Below, piece after piece: positions 1 through 10,500 of a stretch of 14,078 nucleotides of DNA. This stretch comes from Acanthaster planci. Taxonomy: Eukaryota > Echinodermata > Asteroidea > Valvatida > Acanthasteridae. Below the pieces are notes generated by a model that had not been told where the DNA came from, made no database searches, and saw nothing but the letters and a program-made list of their open reading frames with translations. Location of the stretch: assembly GCF_001949145.1 (NCBI RefSeq), contig NW_019091659.1:131766-145843 (forward strand), read 5' to 3'. Every line of letters begins with the position of its first letter. Position 1 is the first letter of the stretch. The position numbers and the translations under genes are program-made.

Positions 1-1409
1 CGATAGGCATTGAAAACGAAGGCCTAAACCTCAAATGTCCTTATTTGGCATCCTCCATGAAATATTTGTTTAAGCTATTGTTTGAGAGTACGTGTACATG
101 TACAAGTAAGTGTTGATATGATTGGGGTCTGGCTGGGCTGACTAAATGGACGCTGTGTATTCCTGTCACACCTGTAAATCATCAATATATATTTCAGAGA
201 AGGGATATCAATTGCTTGAAATTGCTCCCAAATTTTGTGATTTCCTAAATACCCCTGTACACATGCGATGTATTTATGACTGTTTTTCTAACCTATTCAT
301 CATGATTATGATGACAGTCAGAGCTCGCCCACGCCCAACCAGCGTCTTGCACATTGATGACGCAAGGTAATGGTTATAAGAGAAAAAAATGACAATTTCC
401 TGACAGTTTCGCAACAGAGTCTCCCTAGCTGGTACCAGTGCGATCGAAATTGAACAGCTGCTTCTTTTTTTTTGTGTGTGTGTTATTATTCGAGCGTAGA
501 ATTTTAATGAGGCAGTCACCCTGCTAGGTAAGCAAGCCCACTTGTGAAAATAACGCTGTGGAATCATCACACGGCTCTCTCGATGGTAACCATGGAAACC
601 AGGAGCCATTGCCATAAATACATGTACATGCTGGATCACTGTCTAAGAATGGATCCGGCAGGATGTACATGTCGCCAGCAGATGTGCCCAAAGCTTATTT
701 AATCATTGACGGAATTGTTAAATAAGCTGCTCTGTTGCCGTTTTCTGTGTAGAGCACCTTTGCTTATACAAATTCCTTGTTGACTTTCCTGTGTGTTCAC
801 TGTTGACGTGTATTTCACACACCGTGTTCCTTAACAACGTCCAAATGCTTGTTGGGAATTTGTGTAATGTTATAAAAATGCAGTTTGTGCCGGTGAGCTG
901 CTTGTTGATGTGTACAAATAGGGGTCCTTGATTCACTGCAAGCTTTCTGGAAAAATTTATCTCCACTCACTGCTACTGCTGGTGATAAGATTAAATAACA
1001 AGAACATGTTAGCCACTTTAAGCAGTGTGAAGATCATACCGGTACAGGGGTGCATACATATGCACATGTACCAGAAAAAAAAAACACTTACATTTACATG
1101 TACAAGCATGTAACAGTGTGTATGACAAAAACTCTAGCACAAAAACCTTCAAATACAGTTACGTGTACATGTACCGTACATTAATTATTTTGGGGGTTCT
1201 GATTAAGAAGTACAATTTAAAAAAAACAACAACAAAAACTCAGCCAAATTTCACAGCTGTACAATTAGTGGAGGCTTAAATGTGAATTTTGGTGTTTTAA
1301 AGGAATTTGTTTGCTCAAGGAAGGATGACTTTTATCGTTTTTGGAAATTCTATGTCGGGAAATGACGTAGTGAAAATTTTGGTTTGTTGCTTTTTTTGTT
1401 TTCCCCCAG
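1..1409 (+). other. 3' part of an upstream intron of the MAP3K1 gene
   Basis: No exon is recognisable in these 1409 bases. The next coding segment should encode residues just before the SWIM cysteines (in human a region reading like a Tyr-Arg-Val-Phe-Ile-Gly-Pro strand), and nothing like it appears in the three forward frames. The stretch holds several alternating TACATG/GTACAT palindromes (93-104, 620-630, 664-672, 1094-1106, 1164-1173) and a T10 run followed by (GT)n at about 465-482. It ends with a pyrimidine-rich acceptor tract and AG at 1408-1409. It is assigned as intron because the exon at 1410 begins in phase 0 in the middle of a domain. Confidence 0.75.
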
Positions 1410-1526
1410 AACTGCAACTGTAGCAAAGGGCCGTTCTGCCTACACGTGCTGTTTGTCATGCTGAGAGTCTTCCAGGTGCCGGAGGGTGATCCTGTCCTAT
1501 GGAGACGAACGCTCATGAATTACGAG
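1410..1526 (+). CDS. MAP3K1: MAP3K1 exon: C-terminal half of SWIM zinc finger
   Basis: This 39-codon exon opens Asn-Cys-Asn-Cys and continues to Cys10 and His12, giving the CxC...CxH signature of a SWIM zinc finger. A hydrophobic helix with the core LFVMLRVFQ follows, then DPVLWRRTL; the matching human segments read LFVMLRVFQ and DPMLWRKTL. The SWIM module has been linked to substrate binding in mammalian MEKK1 (for example c-Jun). The acceptor is a strong pyrimidine tract ending CCCCCAG at 1409. The exon must end after GAG at 1526, because the next exon starts with Val-Glu-Ala-Leu-Phe exactly where human reads Glu-Val-Glu-Ser-Leu-Phe. The donor is therefore GC (GAG/GCATGT), not GT. The exon is too short and too embedded to stand out as an open frame. 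Confidence 0.9.
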
Positions 1527-4500
1527 GCATGTCAATACAAGTCGTTTGATACCAATCAATAATTAACACCTTGCCCGCAGGACAGGAATTCAAAGCTGTG
1601 ATGTCATTTCCACTAAGAGCACTTTCACTTTGATTCATTTAGGCCTAATATTTGGATTTGAGGCCGTTAATGTTGATAATAGACACTTCCCATGGAAACG
1701 ACTTCCATATAGCGAGTGACATCATAAACCAACATTGAGTCACAACAGAAAGAACTTTTCCGAGTTTTTATGTCTTTATTGTTACAAATGCAATATCACA
1801 AATATGAAGTGATTCACGTTGAGAGACAAATTTGTTTCTTTACATGGGCACAACTTGTTTTGTGCTGTATTGTAGTTTTTAACTTCACGTACATGTGCAA
1901 ATGCAGTGACAGTGAAAGTTCTCCTTATTCATGCCGATGAAAAATTGTGAGCATTGGAAGCATTAGTTAGTGATTGAAATGTTAATTTCTCATATTCGCA
2001 CAATTTCATCAAGCCACATGGAGAAGTACTTGATGCAAATAAACGGACAATGTCATGGATGAGTCTGTCACAGTTCAAATCACAATTCTTGGTCATAAGT
2101 ACACGTACACGTATAAGTACAACCAGTGGAAACCAGATGCCTTTGTCTTGTGTCTTTTGAATGGCACCTGAGGAATACGTGTACCACGAGACACAATAAC
2201 TTTTAGGACTTTTGAGTTACAGGACTGCAATGTAATGCAATGGCTGAATTACACTGACACGTACGGTTTGCACTTAAAAAAAATTGCTTGATTTTAATGC
2301 CACCGATGTTATTAAGTACATTATTGTCCTGTCGCAGTGCTTGCAACATTCTGCAGTTGATAATTATAATGGAAAGACCTCGCGGCCTTGATATCCATGG
2401 CTAATAACATCTGATCAAAAGGCTTTTACATGTATGTACCAAATGACCACACTGTCCACACGATATCTGTGAGATCGGCCACCGGCCATAACTGTGGGCA
2501 AACAATTCACAGTAGTGCACCTCCAAGAGTTTGCAACGCGTTGACCCATCACAGTGCGTGAAATCTGTCGACCCTTTCCAAACGCACATTCGGTCGACAG
2601 ATTTCGTTGCAAATTCTTGGAGGCGCACTATTGTGGAATGCCCGTGTTGGTTATCGGCCGCAAGCCACACATTGTGAAACGAGACAGAAACTGTGAATTC
2701 TTCATCAAATAGCTCAGTGGGCATTGTTATTCCTGTGATCTAGAATGGATAATGTACATGTATTTCCATATACATACATGTACATGTACTGTGCGTGGCA
2801 CCGTAACAAGTCTTTGCTTACAGTGGTGAATGTCCACAGGTCACATTAGTCAGTGAGAGCCCGTGTACTGTAGAAAAGCTGCTATGACTGACTGTACTTT
2901 AAGTTCATGAGGTTAAGAACTCAGTGATGTACATATTAGTTTGCGCCTTGTAAAGTTCTCAAGTTAGCAGGAGCAGTTTGGAATTCCCTTTGTAATGTTA
3001 GCGTTTCATTCCAACAGGTGGAGGCGCTGTTCAAAAACTATCAAGCGAGGCAGAACAAGCGGCTGAAGCGCTCAACCAAGTCTACCAGTCAGCGGGAGAG
3101 GAAGTCGTCCCATGATGCCTCAGCAACACCAGCAACCACAAGCTCAGGCACCAATTCGCTCAACAGCACATCAAGTAGTGACCAGAGGTATGGTAACCAA
3201 TCCAGTCTGAGCACAAGTATCATTGAAAGACAGAAGTTAGGTTTAGAGACCATACTGACTGGATTGTCAAAGTTGAGGGCTAAAGTCACTATGCCCCAAG
3301 TTTGGAGGCCCGTATATTTGCTATATATTTTATATATGTTGGCTGCCATATTCTGTTACAGCTTCTTTTACGTGACCTCATTTTAGAAGAAAATACATAA
3401 CCATCAGGCTGTGTTGCACATGTAGTTGAGACCATCGCAAGACCAGACACAAGACTAGTCACAAGACCAGACACAAGGCCAGACACAAGACCAGTCACAA
3501 GACCAGACACAAGACCAGTCACAAGACCAGTCACAAGACCAGACACAAGACCAGTCACAAGACCAGTCACAAGTACCAGGGTGAACAATGACAAAAGAAT
3601 GCTTTTGTTGCAGTTCATTTGAATAAATTTTGACTTAAATTCAGACTGGGGGCCTTTTGTTGGTCTTTCAATGATCTTGTGATGTTCTTAAGAGGTTACC
3701 TCAGGTGTCAGGCATCAGGTGTATCAAAGCAAGTATTTCCCACGTCTTTAACCCACAGTGGTTTAGTTACTGCTTAGAAACACCAATCAAAATCATGGAG
3801 GATTGAAACGTACTATCATTGCAACATTTACAATCAGCACAAGGCCCTGCTTGGAAGTACTGCAGAAATTGAATTATAAAAAAAGAGGTACAATGAGATT
3901 TCTTGTTGGTCTCTCAGCAACAAGGAGGAGGATTTGTGTCCAATCTGCCTCTTGGAGATGGTGGACGGTGAGAGCCTGGTAGTCTGCCAAGATGGTTGCC
4001 GCAATAGACTGCACCACCACTGTGTAGCCATCTGTAAGTATTTGTATAATCTAAACATGCTGGAAGTGTTTGCTGTTTTAGATGGAATTGAAGTACTTGA
4101 AATAATGAGCATTTTTTTCATAAGAGATGCACTAACTAATGCTTTGGATGTAATACATTTATGTTCATTATTTTTGACTTGAAAAACAGGGGCAGCCGAG
4201 TGCGAACGTCAGAATGATCCCCTCAACTGCCCCCTCTGCCGCACAAAGTGGGACACGCCGCCTGAGGATGGGAGTGAGGCACCCCCCAACACAAGGAAGC
4301 CCTCCCCAGCTCAATCCCCTAGGCTGATGAGGCGAGCCAGCCGGCAGAACTCAGAGGCCAGCGAGTTGCCCGTGGAAACACAGCCCTGGATTGAGGTACG
4401 CAGTCTGCTTGAACTTTAAGTGGAGTGTTGACCTATCTGCATGTTTTTCACAAGATATCATTCTATCATATGATTTTGAGGTTAATTTACTCAGTTATTT

Positions 4501-7500
4501 CAGTCAGGAATTGCTGCTGCTTTTCTCTTTCTTTTGCCCCATTTTCATTGACTACTGGTACTTTAATGTTTCAATCCTAAACAAACTCTTGAAATCAGTC
4601 AATTAATTCACAGTCACTTTTCTCTAGGACACCAATATGTATATTGTGGCTGGATTAATCAGTTAGGCTATGGCTATAGTTTGTGGCAGTGAAGTGCTGA
4701 AGTGACTGTTGTAGCCATAGACAAAACCCTGTGATCAAAATGGTGTCACGACAAATAGTGTCCTTCGTGGAACATTGAGCCCTTGCCTAGAGCTACCACC
4801 TCCCTGAACAAAAACAGATATGCTGTATGCTCAAGTGCCCAATCTTGGCTACACCCACTTTACATTCCTTGTTTTGAACACCTGCTCGGAAAGTAAGTGT
4901 ACAGATCTATAGAAGTTGTACATGCATCAGTTACCAAGCTGAAGAATGAACTTAGAATAAAAAGTGTTTTAATTTGATCAACTGCCCACAAGAAAGAAAT
5001 CTTGGAATTTTTTTGGCTTTTTCTGTTGTTTTTTTTTCACTGTTACGTTATTTACGTTAACCAAACACAGGGACGATTACGGTTGTGCACGTGTATGTAC
5101 ATGAACTTGAAATTGCTCTTGAAATATACTTGAAAACCCTTGATTTTCAACCAGCTGTTCTCTGAGGATCTCATCCGTCCACTGTTCTCAAGGGAGTGGT
5201 CTCTTAGGGAGAGTGGGTTCCACCACTTGAGGCCAGCCATACGTGCCAGGATCCAGCCCCAGGAGGCTTCGGGCTACACAGCTGATGAAGAGGCAGTGAT
5301 CAAGATCTGCTGTAGGATCTTAGCCCTTGGCTGTTCGGATCCTGTCTACAAAGTCTACGTCGCTGCTCTGGTAAGATTAATCACCCGTCTGGGCTCTGTT
5401 TTGTGACTGTTTAGACCACAGAATGTTGTGTGTGGCATGGTGCACCATTTTTCTGCTGACTCTTGTAAGTTCGTAAGCACGAAACCTCACTGCAAACCGA
5501 TGTATTGCTTGATAGTATCTAGTTTTCTTTTTCGTTTTTGATGCAGAAAGGACTTCGCACCATGCTTTCCTGCATTCAGTGCTTCAGCGAGACTGACCGA
5601 CACCTCTTGAGAGAAGAACTTCGGCAAGTTGTCGAACCCATCCTCTTCAAATGTGCTGACGGAACCAGGTAAAGTTTTCCCTTTGCTGAGATGAGGGTCC
5701 AGTTTTGTGGACCAGCCAGGTGCAAAATATCTGCTCGGCCCAAAAAACTGCTCAGCAAAAAGTTGTATCACCCAAATTCTTTGCATACTACTTTTAACTG
5801 ATCCTCATCTGATTTCTGCGTGGTACCTGAACTTGTTCACCAGTATTGTATTCACCAGTCCAGACATACCATACCAGTCACCGGCAATCCATTGGTAATG
5901 ATCTGAGATACCAGTGTCGATTTTTGTTCCGTGTTGCTAACAGACGTACCAGCCAGCTGTCCATATCAGCTTTAATTGAACTCAGCAAAGGACAGGCAGG
6001 GGAGCTAGCAGTTGGACGAGAAGTCTCAGCCTCTGGTAAGAACCGGCCACCTTCTTAGCATGCGGCCTCTTTGCTAGTGACAGACATGCACAGCTTTGTG
6101 AGACTTCTAAAGAATCATCCTTTTAAAACTTGGACAGTTTCGAAGCTGTTTCAGAAAGTCTCCACACAAAGAAAACCTCATTTTTTTTTTTGCATTCCAA
6201 ACAGCTCTCGAACCACTCGTACAGTCTGCTCAGTGCATTTCGTAGAAGAGTCGTTGGCCAAATGAACATACACTTGGACTTAATTTTAAGTCTGCCAGCA
6301 TACGGATACTTGGTAACCAACTTTATTGGCATAAACTTGAAAGTTTTTTAAGTTGTAAAGCACTGTAGATATTCTGATTGATCAGAGAAATGGTTGCCAG
6401 AAATAGATCAAGTCTTAAACTTTGTAACTAAACACTTACATTCCAAGGGCATATAACCTTTCAACTAAATGGTAGATGAAAATTGCTTGAAGAATTCATA
6501 TGCACGGTAATCCCACAGACATTTTGCGGGATTAGTGGTAATTTGGGGGTTGTAACAAGTACTTGAATTTCTTACATAGATTTTGTTGGCCTTGGTGGTG
6601 TGGAGTATGTGGAAGAATGCATATTTGACTCCTCGCTGTCCTTTGAGCCGGCTTGGCAACCACATCTCGGCCGCCTCTGCGTCTTAGAGAAGCTGATGAA
6701 GGAGTTCCCAGAGGAGTACATGCCCAGCGAGGAGGTCGGGTCACTGCAGATGGCTGGCTGCGACCGCCTGATGAGGATGCTCCGCTTTGCACTGACTGCC
6801 GCCCGCAACGGCCACAGCCGAATCTGCAAGCTGGGCAAGAGGGTGTTTGTCAACGTTGCACGGAACACGGTCCATGTGCCTGTGGTCTACCAGAGGGTGT
6901 GCGACTCCATCCTGGAGCTGGAGGCGGACCTCCAACACGGTCTACGGCGACGCTTGACCAACATCCTGGATGACTTTGAGGCGTCAAGGAATGTCGCCGA
7001 ACGGTTGCAAGAGACTGATCTGCATATATATGGCAGGGTAGTGCAGGATAACGGTGAAACCTCTAGTCACGAAGAGGATGAACTACTCAGCTTTGTCGGA
7101 GAACGTCTGGAGGCTGAGACACCTGAGAAGCGACCTCAAAATGACAAGGATCCAAAACCTGTTGCAGTTGTTTCTGAAGGTATCCTCACACCACCTCAGA
7201 CGCCACCTGTACGCCGCTCTTCACAATCTAAACAGACGCTCTCCAAAATCCCACAGTTGAGACAAGACAGGCACATGTCAGGCAGGCCTCATCTTGCCCT
7301 CAAAGCTGAAAACAGACCCGGTGCAAGTGATTTCACGCCCATCCAGTGCGAAGGAGAAGCTGCGGCCTCCAAGACGGAGGACCTCTCAGACCTGTCCCTG
7401 TCCATCTCTCCGTGTTCCCCCACTGACCGCGCCATCACCTTTAAGAGCGAAATTGCCAAGGCCAGCACGCTGTCCCCGAAGCACGCCCCTGGAGGCCTGA

Positions 7501-10500
7501 GCTGCAAGGAACAGATCGAGATGGAGGAGGCAGAGGCCATGGCTGTGGCCATAGTGGCTTCGACCATTCAGAGTCCTCTCCCGGTTGTTCCAGGTTTGAC
7601 TCCTGGGAAAGGCGAAGACGTGATAGTTCACGTTCAAAGTGAGGTAAGCATGCTTGTTTGTAGTTGGTAAAATAACAATGGTCAGTGTTAATGACTTGAC
7701 TGAGACTCAAGTTGATTTGACTCGAGTGGCAATATTGCTGACTTGAGACTTACATGTAACTCGATTTGAAAAAAAATAATAGACTTGTGACTTGAATTCT
7801 GAGAAATGACTTGGGATTTGACTCAAGAAAAAACATTATGACTTGCAATTTGATTTGGGAAAAATTGCTGTGTGATTTGACCTGTGGAAAAACGACTTGT
7901 GACACGATTTGACTCTTAGAAAAAGGACTTGGTGATGACACTGATAATAGTTAACAACAGAAAATAGATCAAGGAATCTGCTTTAGCCTCCTATTTTTGA
8001 ATTTTTTATGACTACCCTCTGTTCTCAGGATGGCGAAACCCCTCGAGAAAAGTGCTACGTGGAGAGAGAACACTGGGTGAAGGGAGTCCTCTTGGGTACT
8101 GGAGCTTTCTCCAGTTGCTACCAGTCCAGGGACATCAGAACAGGGACCCTCATGGCCGTCAAACAGGTAGGTACAATTCCGGCCCCTTCCATTCCAATGC
8201 ACTTGCTTTGCGAGTCAGCCATATTGAATTGAAAGCGAGGTTAAATTTTCATGTTGAGAACCTGAGAGTAAAAATAAAAGCAGGGGGAAATGAAAGTTCA
8301 TGATAAACTAATGTCAATTTCACTGACCAGTAATTCAGTAGCCTTATTGTTTTAAGCCTAAAGTAAAAAAGTAACAGTGAGGCTTGGAATCCTAAACAGT
8401 CTGGCACCATTCCATGTAACAGATTAACCACTTGCTGCCAGGGAACCCGTTTCGAGCACCGTTGGTTTATACGCAGAGCCAGGGTGCCTGAAATGGGACA
8501 AAAGAGCTGGTCCGTGTAACAGAAGACCGTACTCGGGACAAAAGACCTGCTGCTGAGAATTACCATCATTTTTTGGCTTGCATTTTTCGAAGGTAATCGG
8601 TCACTGTTTTTAAACAGTGTACCACTGTTTTGGGCATAGCACGCCCATGGATTAGTACAAAAGTGCTCCAGGGCCGCATTGACGAGCGACACAGCACCGC
8701 TGCTTGCTAATCCAGCCGCGTTTGAAAAGACGTCACTCTCATTCGCTTGAGACAAAGGAAATTACTCAACACCTCCCAATTCTGGGTTCTCTTTACACGG
8801 TGGCAGGCCTGGCTAAAATATTCAGGAGTCAATGAATGGTTCATCCATTAAATAAAATGATGAATTTTTGAAAAATTTTGAAAACTGAAATCTTGAAAAT
8901 CGCCTGTATGTGTGCACTGCATTTTAAAAGCACCCGGCTGCATGTGGTTAAACAAGATAGCTTTCAGGGCACACAATAAGCCTTTTGCGAGTTAACTATG
9001 AATAAATCTGTTACACTGAGTTACATGTATCTGATTACACATAAACATAGAAATGTGAATTCCCCAGACTGAAGATACTATTGCTTTACCTCATGATTCG
9101 GGGCAAGCTATTGCATAGCGACCACCATCCCTGGAATGGACTGGTTCCCTTGTGCCCTTCTTATTCATTGAAAACAGCGTATTGGTGTAAGGCCTCTCTT
9201 ACGCAACTAAGCAAAAGCTTGCCTCTTATCACGAGATATAGCAACAATATCTTTAGTATGGAAAATTCTAATCGTTATGAATTTAAAAAACTCAGTGTAC
9301 TAGATTTTATTTAAATCTAACTCGCAAAAGGCTTATTGAAAATGGCTTCACTGTGAACAAGGACCTTTTTACACATGAAGAGCATTGATCTTAGTTGCCC
9401 GTGTAATGCAGTTACATTTCACTGCAACCATTGAAAGTGCATTTTTGTGCAACACGTATGGTACCTGTACTTCACTTTCAGTTTGTGAATTTCTCTTCCT
9501 CCGCAGGTATCCTTCATTCGGAACACAAAATATGACCAGGACAAAGTTGTGGAGTCGCTGATGCGAGAAATCAACCTCATGAAGGAGTTGAACCACCCAA
9601 ACCTTGTCAGACTGCTGGGCGCGACAAGACACAATGGACACTTCAACGTTTTTGTTGAATGGATGGCAGGTAATTATAATTTCCCAAGAAGTGACCAAAA
9701 CAACCTAAAAAAAAGAGGGTTTAACAATTCAGGAGGGAAGTTCTGAAGTGATATTTTCCTTGTATATGGAAAGAAAGTTCCGTGCAAACACCGGGGCGAA
9801 CCTGAGGCTACTGGTTATAATGTTGTACTGTCTTTAGTCTTTTTTTTGCTTTTGACTTTTCATTATTTGCGTTGTGACAAATTTATTTGTAATTTTAGGA
9901 ATGGACAGGCATTTTGAGTTACGTGAAAGGAATATTGCGTATTTCTTGGCATGCGCATCCTTTGTGGAAGTGTGGTAGTGAATTGGGAAAAAGGATTGAG
10001 TTTAGATTATTTGTGGTGGAAACAGGTAGCTTGTTGCTTAAATCATACAAAACTGGGATTCACGTATGTTGGTGGTGTTTCAAAAGGGTTCTTTCGGGTC
10101 TGTCTTGGTTGTCGTGTTCGTTCGTTTCGGATAGGGGAAAGGGATAACAGTGGTCATGCAGCCGATACCATGAAACAGTTTGGAGTGTGAAACTTCGCTT
10201 ATGCCACATTTGATAGTGTAAGCTCGCTGCCCAGCTATTCCACAATTTTAGGGCATAGGAATTGTATAAAGTGTAAAGTCATGCCCAGTTTCATGAAATC
10301 GGCTGCAGGTCTAGCTCTCTCTGGGTAAATACTATCCACGCTCCTTCCAGCTCGCCCTTGAGCATATGTCCACCCTCTGTATCTATGTACCTGTCTTCTC
10401 ACCCCACCCCAGGTGGTTCTGTGTCCTCGGTTCTGTCAGCTTATGGTGCCTTTGAGGAGCCGGTGGTTCTTAAGTATACAAAACAGCTGTTGACGGGGGT

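Larger units (their letters stand above)
8167..9506 (+). other. 1340-bp intron carrying two inverted-repeat elements
   Basis: GT-AG intron, phase 0, between the VAIK-lysine exon and the helix-C exon. About two thirds of its length is explained by a TTAA-flanked element (8424-8951) and, only 22 bp further on, a foldback element (8974-9338). The minus-strand open frame 8249-8755 crosses the edge of the first element and resembles no known protein. The acceptor is TCCGCAG at 9506 after a CT-rich tract. Confidence 0.9.

Noticed and set aside
332-367. Possible small exon between an AG at 332 and a GTAATG donor at 366
   Set aside because: The encoded residues do not match the MEKK1 region expected before the SWIM cysteines, so the splice-like signals are probably chance.
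274-639. Minus-strand frame of 121 codons
   Set aside because: No recognisable domain and located in an intron; open frames of this length occur by chance.
868-880. TATAAAAA string as a possible promoter
   Set aside because: It lies in an internal intron in AT-rich sequence, with no start site or first exon recognisable after it.
1526-1535. GT donor at 1530 in place of the GC donor at 1527
   Set aside because: It would add four bases and throw the conserved VEALF exon out of frame.
2401-2724. Minus-strand open frame of 107 codons
   Set aside because: It lies across the nested inverted repeat, whose two arms keep the frame open; no recognisable protein.
3289-3618. Minus-strand frame encoding a Thr/Ser-Gly-Leu-Val repeat protein
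   Set aside because: It is a translation of the 12-bp minisatellite, whose period is a multiple of three; nothing suggests expression.
8249-8755. Minus-strand open frame of 168 codons, the longest antisense frame in the window
   Set aside because: It starts in ordinary intron, crosses into the TTAA-flanked element and shows no domain, compositional bias or splice context of a gene.
9081-9314. Plus-strand frame inside the foldback element as a possible transposase remnant
   Set aside because: 77 codons with no catalytic or DNA-binding motif, ending in the terminal repeat itself.
9914-10147. Plus-strand frame of 77 codons with Trp/Cys-rich content
   Set aside because: Entirely inside an intron between two well-joined kinase exons; no domain recognised.
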